The notes beneath the pieces are model-generated. The model did not search any database. It was not told where the DNA came from and saw only the letters and a program-made list of their open reading frames with translations. Source: Devosia sp. (lineage in GTDB: Bacteria; Pseudomonadota; Alphaproteobacteria; Rhizobiales; Devosiaceae). Taken from it: a stretch of DNA of 64,000 nt. Of the stretch, positions 1-10,575 are shown one piece after another. Within the stretch, counting starts at the first letter, position 1; each line of letters starts with the position of its first letter. Where the stretch lies: contig NZ_CP075529.1 in NCBI RefSeq assembly GCF_025809055.1, positions 2,157,501 through 2,221,500 on the forward strand. The letters run 5' to 3'. Both the position numbers and the translations under genes were made by a program.

Positions 1-1
1 C

Positions 2-511
2 CTCAATCGCCGTCCGCTCGAGGGCGGGGGCACCCTGCGCTCGCGCTTCGGCTACCGCATCCACCCCATCTTCAAGACCCGGCGCCTACATACCGGCGTC
101 GATCTGGCCGCCCCCTCCGGCACGCCCATCTATGCCGCCGGCGATGGCACCATCATCTATTACAAGTGGCAGTCGGGCTACGGGAACAAGATCGAGATCG
201 AGCACGTCAATGGCTACGAGACCGCCTATGGCCACCTGTCGCGATTCGTCGATGGGCTGGGCAACGGCTCCCGCGTGCGCCAGGGGCAGCTGATCGGCTA
301 TGTCGGCTCGACGGGCCAGTCCACCGGCCCGCATCTGCATTTCGAAATCAAGATCAACGGCAATCTCGTCGACCCGCTCAGCGTCAAGCTGCCCAAGGAC
401 AATGTCCTGCCCCAGCAATATCGCGACGAGTTCGACCAGACCATCGCCCAGATCAACGATCTCATGGCCCGTGACCCGGCGCCGGTCAGCGTCGCGGCGG
501 TCAGCAACTGA
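2..511 (+). CDS. M23 family metallopeptidase (LytM-like), 5' truncated
   Basis: This is the C-terminal 169 codons of a peptidoglycan endopeptidase; the start lies left of the window. The visible part is almost a complete M23 domain. It shows the zinc-binding HTGVD motif at about codons 30-34 and the HLHF motif at about codons 111-114, with the usual glycine-rich strands between them. The family cuts peptide cross-links in the periplasm, or acts as an activator of amidases when residues are missing; here both metal motifs are intact. A short tail of about 50 residues follows. The signal or coiled-coil region that would refine the class is not visible. Confidence 0.9.
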   Translation, partial: LNRRPLEGGGTLRSRFGYRIHPIFKTRRLHTGVDLAAPSGTPIYAAGDGTIIYYKWQSGYGNKIEIEHVNGYETAYGHLSRFVDGLGNGSRVRQGQLIGYVGSTGQSTGPHLHFEIKINGNLVDPLSVKLPKDNVLPQQYRDEFDQTIAQINDLMARDPAPVSVAAVSN

Positions 512-514
512 TCC

Positions 515-856
515 CTATTCCGGCACGCTGACATAAACTGCCAGTTCGTTCCCGCCCGGCTCGCGGAAGTGGAACCGCCGCCCGCCGGGAAAATCGTATT
601 GCGGCCGGGTAATGATGCCGCCCGCCGCCAGCACCCGCTCCTGGGCTGCGTCGAGATCGTCGGTATGGACCACGGCCATGGTTGCAGCCACCCGGTCTTC
701 GGCCTGGTCGACACCCCCATCGATGCCCGCCCCGTCGAGGCCGTCATAGATCGGGCCATAGCTGACGATGCTCCAGCCGAAGGCCGCCTGGAAAAAGCCA
801 CTGGTCGCTGCGCGGTCGCTCGAGGGAAATTCTATATAGTCCAGACGATCAGACAT
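515..856 (-). CDS. VOC family (glyoxalase/bleomycin-resistance fold) protein
   Basis: A protein of 113 residues with one vicinal-oxygen-chelate module. It opens with SDRLDYIEFPSSD and ends with the FPGGRRFHFREPGGNELAVY strand typical of glyoxalase-like proteins. The ATG at 856 was chosen because AGGAGA lies a few bases upstream; an in-frame ATG further out (910) lacks this and overlaps the neighbour's end. VOC proteins bind a metal and act on small electrophiles or bind drugs; the substrate cannot be read from sequence. It is convergent with the M23 gene (3-base gap) and follows the DUF6157 gene on the same strand, so the two may be co-transcribed. Confidence 0.85.
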   Translation of the reverse strand: MSDRLDYIEFPSSDRAATSGFFQAAFGWSIVSYGPIYDGLDGAGIDGGVDQAEDRVAATMAVVHTDDLDAAQERVLAAGGIITRPQYDFPGGRRFHFREPGGNELAVYVSVPE

Positions 857-866
857 CGTGTCTCTC

Positions 867-1268
867 CTAATTCCGTTTGGTGCGCAGGCCTGCGCGCTTG
901 GTAATGTCATCCCGCTCCATCAGATTACGGTAGGTCTGGCTGGCCGGATCGACCAATGCCACGCGGCCCTCCGAATCGTGGTGGAGCGCCCACCCCAGTG
1001 TCTTGACCAGCGCCGAACTCCGCAGGCAGGCCTGTCCGCTCGAAAAGAACGCCATGCGGGCCGGGCCGCGATCGCTTTCGTCTATGCCCTTGCGATCGGC
1101 GTGCACGCCGAAGATGACCTCGTCGCTGGTCAGCCCATAGGGCGCGGCCAGAAGTGCGTCATAGAGCATGGACGCCACCGTTCCCGGCTTTGATGGCGCA
1201 ACCGCGCCGGTGGCCTTGGTGTCCGGCGACGGCGTGATCAGCGTGTCGAAGTAGTTGGTGGTGTGCAC
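867..1268 (-). CDS. DUF6157 family protein
   Basis: A protein of 133 residues. It begins MHTTNYFDTLI and contains the family-like blocks DEVIFGVHADRKGI and ARMAFFSSGQACLRSS followed by a GWALHHDSEGRVAL strand. I recall this layout as DUF6157, a family of small soluble proteins without an assigned role; the match is from memory. No signal peptide or membrane segment is present. It lies 10 bases upstream of the VOC gene on the same strand, which suggests a two-gene unit. Function unknown. Confidence 0.75.
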   Translation of the reverse strand: MHTTNYFDTLITPSPDTKATGAVAPSKPGTVASMLYDALLAAPYGLTSDEVIFGVHADRKGIDESDRGPARMAFFSSGQACLRSSALVKTLGWALHHDSEGRVALVDPASQTYRNLMERDDITKRAGLRTKRN

Positions 1269-1402
1269 GATATTTGTTCCCTCTTTGTTCTAACCTATCA
1301 TCCATTCCGGAAATGGCAAGGGGCTGTTCCGCGCGAAACAGCGCAGACCATCAGCCAGGCCTAGAACGGTGGGCATTGGAACCTCTCACCCCGGAGACGA
1401 AA

Positions 1403-1630
1403 ATGATCCGCACCGCCCTGATCGCCCTGACACTGACCCTTGTAGCCCCCATCGCTGCCCAGGCCGCCCAGCCTGAAGACCAGCAGGTGACCGCCGAGGC
1501 CAGCCAGCAGAAATGCCACCCCATCTTCGTGACCTGCCCGGCGGGAGCCAATTCACCCGCGCGCCTGTCCCTCCTCGATGAGGATTTCCTGCCCGTCCTG
1601 CGCGACAAAACGGAAGCGGCCACGGCCTGA
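1403..1630 (+). CDS. small secreted protein of unknown function
   Basis: A 75-residue product. The ATG at 1403 gives an N-terminus MIRTALIALTLTLVAPIAAQA, a clear Sec signal peptide with an AQA cleavage site; GGAGACGA precedes it. The mature part, about 54 residues, is polar and carries two cysteines nine residues apart (QKCHPIFVTC), which could form a disulfide. It stands alone between divergent DUF6157 and convergent LysR genes. No family recognised. The signal peptide is the main reason to believe it is expressed. Confidence 0.6.
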   Translation: MIRTALIALTLTLVAPIAAQAAQPEDQQVTAEASQQKCHPIFVTCPAGANSPARLSLLDEDFLPVLRDKTEAATA

Positions 1631-1643
1631 CAGTGGACCCGCC

Positions 1644-2561
1644 TTAGAGGTCGTTGCTGACACTAAATCCGTGCAGCCGCGACAGGTGGTCCACCAGCAC
1701 AGCCCGGAAGGCCCGCACATTCGGGCTTTCCCGCAAATGCTCGCGCATCACCAGATAATGCGGCTTGGGCGCCGGCGCATAGCCCGGAAGCACCTCTTCC
1801 AGCGTTCCCGCCGCAAGCCGCTCATGCACGAAAAAGGCGGGCGACTTGGCAAAGCCGATCCCACCCAGCACGGCATGCAGGGTCAAATCGGGGTGCTGCG
1901 CGGAAAAGGCAGGGGTCACTGGAACGTGGATGGCCTCGCCGGCATGCACCATGGCAATGGCGTTTTCTTCCGGGTCATCCCGATACTGCACATAACTGAG
2001 GCCGGCCAGATCCTCGGGGCCCTTGGGCCGCCCTACGCGGTCGAGATAGGACGGGGAGGCAATCAGCGCGCCCTCCATCGTGGCAATGCGCCGGACCAGC
2101 CCCCGGCCCGATCCGTGCGTACCCCCGCGCACCGCCAGATCGATTCCCTCCGCCTCGATATCCACGACCTTGTCGCTCGGCAGCACATCGACGCGCAGCG
2201 ACGGGTAGCGCTGCCGCAGATCGGCAATGACCGGGCCCATGATCGCCTGGCCGAACATCATATTGACAGTCACCCGCAACCGCCCGGCCACCTCGCCCCG
2301 CAGACTGTCCAGCGCGGTCTGCATATCCGCCAGTGACGTCAGCACGCGCCCGGCATGCTCGAGGGCCAGTTCGCCCGCCGGGGTTGGCGCTACGCCGCTG
2401 CGCGAGCGCACCAGCAATTGCTGGCCCACAGCCGCTTCGAGGCCGGCCAGTTTCTGGCTCAGGGCTGGCTGCGACACCGCCAGCCGCTTGGCCGCCGCCG
2501 AGATCGAACCGGTTTCCACCGCAGCCACGAGGCTGCGCAGCGCCGACATATCCATAATCAT
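1644..2561 (-). CDS. LysR-type transcriptional regulator
   Basis: Length 305 residues, standard for the family. Residues 1-62 form the winged HTH (SLVAAVETGSISAAAKRLAVSQPALSQKLAGLE), followed by the substrate-binding domain of two alpha/beta lobes. It is transcribed divergently from the exported metallo-hydrolase at 2654 across a 92-bp gap, the usual LysR arrangement, so that hydrolase is its likely target. The effector is unknown. Three ATG codons lie within the first five codons (positions 1, 3 and 5) and the exact start is not decided by a good ribosome site. Confidence 0.92.
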   Translation of the reverse strand: MIMDMSALRSLVAAVETGSISAAAKRLAVSQPALSQKLAGLEAAVGQQLLVRSRSGVAPTPAGELALEHAGRVLTSLADMQTALDSLRGEVAGRLRVTVNMMFGQAIMGPVIADLRQRYPSLRVDVLPSDKVVDIEAEGIDLAVRGGTHGSGRGLVRRIATMEGALIASPSYLDRVGRPKGPEDLAGLSYVQYRDDPEENAIAMVHAGEAIHVPVTPAFSAQHPDLTLHAVLGGIGFAKSPAFFVHERLAAGTLEEVLPGYAPAPKPHYLVMREHLRESPNVRAFRAVLVDHLSRLHGFSVSNDL

Positions 2562-2653
2562 TGCTTATGCCACCCAGAAGCGTTTCGGCAGTATTCCTGG
2601 GAAACCGTTATACCTAAATCGGGGCCGTCGTCACTTCTGATTGGACACATCAA

Positions 2654-3652
2654 ATGACCGAAGCCCTTCCCAACCCCTCCCGCCGTGGCCTGCTTGGCGC
2701 GCTGGCCCTGGCCCCCGCCGCTTTGGCCTTGCCCACCCTGCTTGCCGCGGGCCGCTCCATGGCGCAGGCCCCTGCTGCCCCCACCGGCGCCATTACCCGG
2801 CACCGCGTCGGTGACATCGAGGTCATCGCCCTGGCCGATGGCCATGGTGCCGTCCCCACCAGCATCATGGTTGGCCTCGAAGACGGGGCCGCACAGCAGG
2901 CCGCGGCCCTGGCGCACAAGCCTCACGACCCGGCCAACCTGGCCATTTCCATCAATGCCTACCTGATCCGCAGAGGCGACCGCCTCATTGCCGTCGATTC
3001 GGGCGCCGGTGGTGCTATGGGCCCAACACTGGGTGCCTGGCAGAACAGCCTCGCCCTTGCCGGTGTAGACCTGGCCGATATCGACACCCTGTTCCTCACC
3101 CATACCCATACCGACCATGTCGGTGGCATGACGGATGCATCGGGCATCCGCCTGCTGCCCAATGCGGAACTGATCGTCTCCGAGGCCGACTGGTTCTTCA
3201 CCCATGACGAAGGCGTCTTTGCCTCCATCCCGAAGGACTTCCAGGGCAATTTCCTGGCCGCCCGGGCCCAGCTAGCCCCCTATGCCGAGGGGCGTACCCT
3301 GATCACCATGGACCGCGAGACCGAAATCGCGCCCGGCGTGACGGCTGTTCCCCTGCCGGGCCACACACCCGGCCATATGGGCCTTCGGGTGGTCAGCGGC
3401 AGCGAGTCGGTGCTGATCTGGGGCGATCTGTTGCATGCGCCCGCCTACCAGTTCAGCCATCCGGACTGGTCGGTCGGCTTCGATGCCGATATTCCCACCG
3501 CCATCGCCACGCGCCAGCGCCTGTTCGACATGGTGGCCAGCGATGACACGCTGGTGGCCGGCATGCATCTGGATTTCCCGGCCTTCGGTTATGTCGAGCG
3601 GCGCGGCGACGCCTATCGCTACATGGCAGCGCCGCCCGATCTCGGCGCTTGA
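2654..3652 (+). CDS. Tat-exported MBL-fold metallo-hydrolase
   Basis: A 332-residue protein with an N-terminal SRRGLLGAL sequence followed by an Ala/Leu-rich stretch ending SMAQA, a twin-arginine export signal. The metallo-beta-lactamase motif THTHTDHVGG is at about residues 153-162, and the further metal ligands appear in PLPGHTPGHMG and WGDLLHA. It is expected to be a periplasmic zinc hydrolase. The substrate is not determined; lactonase- and arylsulfatase-like members share this layout. Its promoter region is shared with the divergent LysR regulator. A bidirectional hairpin terminator follows. Confidence 0.88.
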   Translation: MTEALPNPSRRGLLGALALAPAALALPTLLAAGRSMAQAPAAPTGAITRHRVGDIEVIALADGHGAVPTSIMVGLEDGAAQQAAALAHKPHDPANLAISINAYLIRRGDRLIAVDSGAGGAMGPTLGAWQNSLALAGVDLADIDTLFLTHTHTDHVGGMTDASGIRLLPNAELIVSEADWFFTHDEGVFASIPKDFQGNFLAARAQLAPYAEGRTLITMDRETEIAPGVTAVPLPGHTPGHMGLRVVSGSESVLIWGDLLHAPAYQFSHPDWSVGFDADIPTAIATRQRLFDMVASDDTLVAGMHLDFPAFGYVERRGDAYRYMAAPPDLGA

Positions 3653-3658
3653 AAAAGC

Positions 3659-3686
3659 AAGGGGCCGGTCATGCAACCGGCCCCTT
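3659..3686. terminator. bidirectional rho-independent terminator between MBL gene and clpB
   Basis: A perfect 11-bp stem (3659-3669 with 3676-3686) closes on a 6-nt loop. On the minus strand the stem is followed by a short T run (five T after CTTGC), so it serves clpB best. The MBL gene converges on it from the other side. Confidence 0.75.
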
Positions 3687-3705
3687 CCGTCAATGGATTG
3701 CCCGA

Positions 3706-6318
<2,613 letters not shown>

Positions 6319-6630
6319 TGCAACTCTCCTTGTCTCGCCCGCTCCATGGCCCAAAGGCACCACGGCAACGGCGGAAGCGTCGTTTGAGGCCCGCCCGGAT
6401 CGGCGCAGGCCTTCGCACCATCATGTAGGCAGAGACAGCCAGAACAAAAGAGCCCGCCGCAGAAAAGTCACCAATGGGAGCAGCCTGACCAAGTGCAACC
6501 GAAAGGGAAAAAGGGAGGACCGGCATGAGGCAGGTCGGACACGCTGACCCCTCGTCTCCAATCGGGGCGGGTTGCCGGCAAGCCCGCCGCCTCCCATAAA
6601 CATAGAACACGCGATTTGCGGAGACCGAGC
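6319..6630. other. 312-bp divergent intergenic region between clpB and the DUF6058-like gene
   Basis: Holds the clpB ribosome site (6326-6331) and the downstream gene's GCGGAG site just before 6631. It must contain both promoters, but no -35/-10 pair or heat-shock motif stands out by eye. An imperfect GC-rich inverted repeat lies at about 6565-6588. No RNA gene or repeat recognised. Confidence 0.4.
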
Positions 6631-7380
6631 ATGACGGCCGAACAACAATTGCGACACTATGCTGAGCGCTACTTCCTGCGCCTCTCGGATTTCATCGATC
6701 AGGCAGGTTTGTCTGGCACCGCAATAAGCGAACTGATCGCCGCTGGCGCCTTACCAGGGCCGATCTATTCCATCTGGCCAAACGGCGCTTTTTATAGCCC
6801 CATCGGTGGCGCTCATGGTCCCGAACCCATGGGAAACGCCGATGATTATTATGCGCCGGCGGCAATCTGGTGGGCGCGGCGCGCAAGCCTCCTCGATGGT
6901 CCGGCGGAAAATATCGCCCGCAAGTTCCGCGACATTTTCGTCTCCGAATTTGTCGACGCCCTGCGGCAGGAAAAGCTGGGCGTGCACGGTTATCCATCCG
7001 CCTATGACGGGCAACGCTTCAACCCCGGCAACGCAATTGTTGCTGCCGAAGCAGAATGGGCCGACTGGATCAGTGGCGGTTACGGCGTCTGCCTGCGATA
7101 CTGGGATGCACCCCACGCAATCACGAAGGCCTGCCAGCGAGGCTTGATTGTCTCGCTGACCGACGAAGGGCGCGCGCTTTCCCTTTCGTCTGAAACTCTG
7201 GACCATGTTCTGGTCGCCATGCAGAAGCTCGAAGCAGTCATGCTGCCGTTCGCACCGCACCAGCGCCCCCATGGCACGCCCGGTCTCTGGATCGACCGCT
7301 TGCTGCTGATCTATGGAATCGGCCAAGAGGCCAGAGCGGCGGGCTCGGAAATCACCGCAGCCGAACGATACTGCGCCTGA
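6631..7380 (+). CDS. DUF6058-like uncharacterised protein
   Basis: 249 residues, soluble, no signal. It begins with a short helical region that looks like a degenerate HTH (YFLRLSDFIDQAGLSGTAISELIAAGALPGPIYSI) and then a Trp-rich segment (YYAPAAIWWARRAS). This pattern resembles the DUF6058 family sometimes named a natural-product biosynthesis protein; the assignment is from memory and uncertain, and no catalytic residues can be named. The ATG at 6631 is preferred over the in-frame TTG at 6616 because GCGGAG sits 7 nt upstream. Codon use matches its neighbours. Confidence 0.6.
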   Translation: MTAEQQLRHYAERYFLRLSDFIDQAGLSGTAISELIAAGALPGPIYSIWPNGAFYSPIGGAHGPEPMGNADDYYAPAAIWWARRASLLDGPAENIARKFRDIFVSEFVDALRQEKLGVHGYPSAYDGQRFNPGNAIVAAEAEWADWISGGYGVCLRYWDAPHAITKACQRGLIVSLTDEGRALSLSSETLDHVLVAMQKLEAVMLPFAPHQRPHGTPGLWIDRLLLIYGIGQEARAAGSEITAAERYCA

Positions 7381-7384
7381 CGAA

Positions 7385-7411
7385 AAAGGCCGGGCAACAT
7401 GCCCGGCCTTT
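7385..7411. terminator. bidirectional rho-independent terminator
   Basis: A 12-bp perfect stem (AAAGGCCGGGCA, 7385-7396, with 7400-7411) around a 3-nt loop. T runs exist on both sides, so it can end both the DUF6058-like gene and the DUF4167 gene. Confidence 0.8.
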
Positions 7412-7413
7412 AC

Positions 7414-8031
7414 TTATTCAGCGGCATTCCCAGTGAGGAAAGCCGGCAATTCGCCCACATCGGGCTGCTCGGCAACGGCCGGATCGGCATTGCCGTCACC
7501 ACCGCCGGCGGGGCGGCGGCGGCGTGGCCGGCGCTCGCGCGGCTTGCGCTGGCTCTGTTCGCCTTCGCCCTCGGCCTGGGTGCTGGCAGCAGCCTGCTCC
7601 GGCTGGGCCTGACCTTCGGACGGCTGGGCGGAAGCCGCCTCGTCCTCGGTGTCGCTGGCATTGCTATTGTTGGAATTGTTCTGCTGCACCGGCTGGGGCG
7701 ACGAGAAGCGGGAATTGACGTCCATGCCGTCATCCTCGAACTCGTTGTCGTCCTGGCTCTGTCCGTCGCGCGGGCCGTTCATGGCCTGCTGGGCGGAAGA
7801 GACGATGCGGAAATAGTGCTCGGCATGCTGCAGGTAATTCTCGGCCATCACCGAGTCGCCGGACGATTGGGCATCGCGGGCCAGCTGCAGATATTTCTCG
7901 GCGATATGGGCGGCGTTGCCGCGTACCTTCACATCGGGGCCGTTGCTTTCATAGTTGCGCGACAGCGGATTGACATGCTTGCGTCCGCCGTTCCGGCCAC
8001 GCTGCCGGTTCTTGTTCTGGTTGGGTCTCAT
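7414..8031 (-). CDS. DUF4167 domain-containing protein
   Basis: 205 residues. The N-terminus is basic and Asn/Arg-rich (RPNQNKNRQRGRNGGRKH), followed by the conserved helical domain (about 30-80: NAAHIAEKYLQLARDA and AENYLQHAEHYFRIV). The rest is low-complexity, acidic and Gln/Ala-rich, ending in an Arg-rich patch. DUF4167 is restricted mostly to alphaproteobacteria and is typically found beside prmC and clpB, as here. The basic ends suggest RNA or ribosome binding, but the role is unknown. Confidence 0.9.
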   Translation of the reverse strand: MRPNQNKNRQRGRNGGRKHVNPLSRNYESNGPDVKVRGNAAHIAEKYLQLARDAQSSGDSVMAENYLQHAEHYFRIVSSAQQAMNGPRDGQSQDDNEFEDDGMDVNSRFSSPQPVQQNNSNNSNASDTEDEAASAQPSEGQAQPEQAAASTQAEGEGEQSQRKPRERRPRRRRPAGGGDGNADPAVAEQPDVGELPAFLTGNAAE

Positions 8032-8381
8032 CGGGTCGCTTTGTCTGACTCTAGATCGTTAAGCGTCACATCACTGGGTCTGTCGGGACATAAGGCCCGA
8101 TCTGGCCCACAGCCCCGGCGGAGAACGAATACGCCGTGCGGGGCCCTAACTGGCTTCATGAAGACCGAATGCGGTCGGCAGCGACCCAACGGAAAATCCG
8201 TTCCCTCTCCGCGTCGTCCCGGCTTGCCGGAACCGCGCTGCTCACAGCAGCAATATCGCAAATGGATCGGGTGTGATCGCTGCGGCGCCCATGATGCGCC
8301 GTTGACAGCACGGTCAAATTATCCGCTTCGCCCGGCTTTGGCCAGCACAAAGTGCGTTATTGCCCTTTCCGCGCTGTCAGC
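8032..8381. other. 350-bp intergenic region between prmC and DUF4167
   Basis: Both flanking genes are on the minus strand, so this should carry the DUF4167 promoter and leader. The only structure I noticed is a short inverted repeat TTGAC-N6-GTCAA (8302-8317). No clear -35/-10 pair, RNA gene or coding frame with plausible codon use. Confidence 0.4.
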
Positions 8382-9326
8382 TCACCCCATGTGGTGCGCA
8401 CAAACCACACGATCAAGACCCGCGAGGTCCTTGTGGACGGCGATTTCGCCGAATCCGGACCGGGCGAACAGCTCTGCAACGGCCACCCCCTGATCATGGC
8501 CGATCTCCACCAGCACCCGCCCGCCAGGCACGAGGTGACGCCCCGCCGTGGCGGCAATGATGCGATAGGGCCCAAGCCCGTCCGGCCCGCCATCAAGCGC
8601 CAGGCGCGGATCGAAATCCTTGACCTCGGGAGCCAGCGTCTCGACCACCGCGCTGTCAATATAGGGCGGGTTGGAGGTGATGAGGTGGAGCCTTTGCGGA
8701 GGAACCCCCACCCGGCCTCCCCCTGTAGAAGGGGGAGGAGCAGACCCTGCCACCGAACTGGCTCCCTCCCCCTTGTGGGGAGGGCTAGGGTGGGGGTTTT
8801 CGATCAACGCCCCGAACCAGTCACCCTGCGCAAAACGCAATCGCTCCGCCACTCCGTTCCGGGCGGCATTGACCGCGGCGATTGCCAGCGCCTCGGCACT
8901 GATATCTGTCGCCACCCCGGACACATCCGGCCGGTTGGCGAGGATGGCGATGGGAATGCAGCCGCTGCCCGTGCCGAGATCGAGCATAAGAGCATTTTCG
9001 GGCAAGTCCTTGAGCGCCAGGTCGACCAGCAGTTCGGTTTCGGGACGCGGCTCCAGCGTGGCGGCATTGAGGCCGAAGGGGAGCCCGTAGAACTCCCTCT
9101 CGCCGATGATCCGCGCCACCGATTCCCCGGCCAGGCGGCGCTGGATGAGCGCGGCTACCCGCGCGGCCCCCGTTTCCTCGACCGGCATGTCTTCGCGCAC
9201 CGTCAGGGCCAGCATGTCCAGCCCCAGCCCCTGGCCGGTCAGCAGCTTGGCATCGAGCGCGGCCGTCGCAAAACCCTGCCGGGCCAGCACATCGCGCCAG
9301 CCGCGCCACAGGGCGCCGATGGTCAT
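8382..9326 (-). CDS. prmC: peptide chain release factor N(5)-glutamine methyltransferase PrmC, with a 32-residue inserted element
   Basis: 314 residues, longer than the usual 280-290. PrmC transfers a methyl group from SAM to the GGQ glutamine of release factors. The N-terminal helical domain is followed by the SAM motif DLGTGSGCIPIA (about 116-127) and the substrate motif NPPYI. Between them, codons 177-208 are encoded exactly by a 96-bp palindromic DNA element (8703-8798) that homologues lack; the product there is Pro/Gly/Ser-rich. The insertion keeps frame and leaves both motifs intact, so the enzyme may still work. It lies 8 nt downstream of prfA, whose product is its substrate. Confidence 0.95.
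   Translation of the reverse strand: MTIGALWRGWRDVLARQGFATAALDAKLLTGQGLGLDMLALTVREDMPVEETGAARVAALIQRRLAGESVARIIGEREFYGLPFGLNAATLEPRPETELLVDLALKDLPENALMLDLGTGSGCIPIAILANRPDVSGVATDISAEALAIAAVNAARNGVAERLRFAQGDWFGALIENPHPSPPHKGEGASSVAGSAPPPSTGGGRVGVPPQRLHLITSNPPYIDSAVVETLAPEVKDFDPRLALDGGPDGLGPYRIIAATAGRHLVPGGRVLVEIGHDQGVAVAELFARSGFGEIAVHKDLAGLDRVVCAHHMG
8703..8798. repeat. 96-bp palindromic mosaic element inserted in frame in prmC
   Basis: The outer arms AACCCCCACCC (8703-8713) and GGGTGGGGGTT (8788-8798) are perfect inverted repeats. Inside are two further hairpins: CCTCCCCC/GGGGGAGG (8716-8738) and a CCTCCCC/GGGGAGG pair around 8765-8783. This architecture is that of palindromic intergenic repeats common in Rhizobiales genomes, but here it lies inside a gene. 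Its length is a multiple of three and its ends coincide with codon boundaries 177 and 208 of prmC. Confidence 0.85.
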
Positions 9327-9334
9327 GGCCTGGC

Positions 9335-10411
9335 TCAGTTGGCCTGCTCCAGGGCGGCCAACTGCGCCGCCTGGTTTTCGGTGATCAGCGCTTCGATCAA
9401 TTCGTCCAGCGCTTCCCCGGTAATGACCTTGTCGAGCTTGTAGAGCGTCAGGTTGATGCGGTGATCGGTGACCCGGCCCTGCGGAAAATTATAGGTGCGG
9501 ATGCGCTCAGAGCGATCGCCCGACCCCACCTGGTTCTTGCGGTCGGCAGAGCGGGCGCTGTCGCGTTCCTCCCGCTGGATTTCATAGAGCCGCGCCCGCA
9601 GCACCCGCATGGCTTCGGCGCGGTTCTGATGCTGGCTCTTCATCGAGGAGGTGACCACGAGCCCGGTCGGCAGGTGGGTGATGCGCACCGCCGAATCGGT
9701 GGTGTTGACGTGCTGTCCGCCGGCGCCGGACGAGCGCATCGTATCAATGCGGATATCCTGTTCGCGCACCTCGATGTCGATGTCCTCCACCTCCGGCAGG
9801 ACGGCGACGGTGGCGGCGGAGGTATGGATACGGCCCGAGCCCTCGGTCGCCGGCACGCGCTGCACCCGGTGCACGCCGCTTTCGAATTTCATGCGCGCAT
9901 AGACGCCCTTGCCCGAGACATTGGCGATGATTTCCTTGAACCCCCCGACTTCGCCGGGGCTCTCCTCCATGACGCTGACTTTCCAGCCGCGCCCGGCCGC
10001 ATAGCGCTCATACATGCGGAACAGATCGCCGGCGAACAAAGCCGCCTCGTCGCCGCCGGTGCCGCCCCGGATTTCGAGAATGATCGACTTTTCGTCGGCC
10101 TCGTCGCGCGGCAGCAGCAGGATGCGGATCGATTGCACCAGGGCCTCGATCTGGCCGTCGAGATCTTCGATCTCGGCTTCGGCCATTTCGGCCATTTCCT
10201 TGTCGCCGCTCTTGAGCAGCGCCGAGGCCTCACCCCGGTCCTTGAGCGCCTTCTTGTAGGCGCCGATCTGGCCGACGATTTCGCTGAGGTCGGAATGTTC
10301 CTTACTGAGCCTTGCGAACTCGTCCGGGCCCGCCCCGCCCGACAGGGCCGCCTCGATATACTGAAAGCGCACTTCGAGCGCGTCGAGCTTGTCCTGGGGA
10401 AGAGAAGGCAT
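9335..10411 (-). CDS. prfA: peptide chain release factor 1
   Basis: 358 residues, normal for RF1, which releases peptides at UAA and UAG. N-terminal helical bundle, then the recognition domain, then the catalytic GAGGQHVN motif at about 228-235 whose glutamine is methylated by PrmC encoded next door. The absence of the RF2-type SPF signature and of any programmed frameshift near the start argues for RF1. It lies between ptsP and prmC on the same strand; a GTCATYCC repeat (10435-10532) sits just upstream of its start and may affect its leader. Confidence 0.98.
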   Translation of the reverse strand: MPSLPQDKLDALEVRFQYIEAALSGGAGPDEFARLSKEHSDLSEIVGQIGAYKKALKDRGEASALLKSGDKEMAEMAEAEIEDLDGQIEALVQSIRILLLPRDEADEKSIILEIRGGTGGDEAALFAGDLFRMYERYAAGRGWKVSVMEESPGEVGGFKEIIANVSGKGVYARMKFESGVHRVQRVPATEGSGRIHTSAATVAVLPEVEDIDIEVREQDIRIDTMRSSGAGGQHVNTTDSAVRITHLPTGLVVTSSMKSQHQNRAEAMRVLRARLYEIQREERDSARSADRKNQVGSGDRSERIRTYNFPQGRVTDHRINLTLYKLDKVITGEALDELIEALITENQAAQLAALEQAN

Positions 10412-10434
10412 CTGATCGTCCTAACAACCACCGG

Positions 10435-10532
10435 GTCATTCCGGCATGGGCCGGAATCCATGCGCGGGATTTCCCCGGCCCTGGATGTATCGGATGGTTC
10501 ACAACATGGATCCCGGCCTCAGCCGGGATGAC
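10435..10532. repeat. GTCATYCC-type bipartite palindromic repeat, copy 1
   Basis: Starts GTCATTCCGGCATGGGCCGGAA and ends with CCCGGCCTCAGCCGGGATGAC. Each half folds by itself (CCGGC..GCCGG type), and the two ends are inverted copies. Lies in the prfA-ptsP gap. Similar to elements at 20320, 26440 and 46893. Confidence 0.8.
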
Positions 10533-10575
10533 ATCGTGCGTTTAATGGGTGCTGCGCCACATCGCAAGCTTTGCC

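Noticed and set aside
8690..8800. Frameshift or pseudogene in prmC
   Set aside because: The insertion is exactly 96 bp and the frame is open throughout with both key motifs intact.
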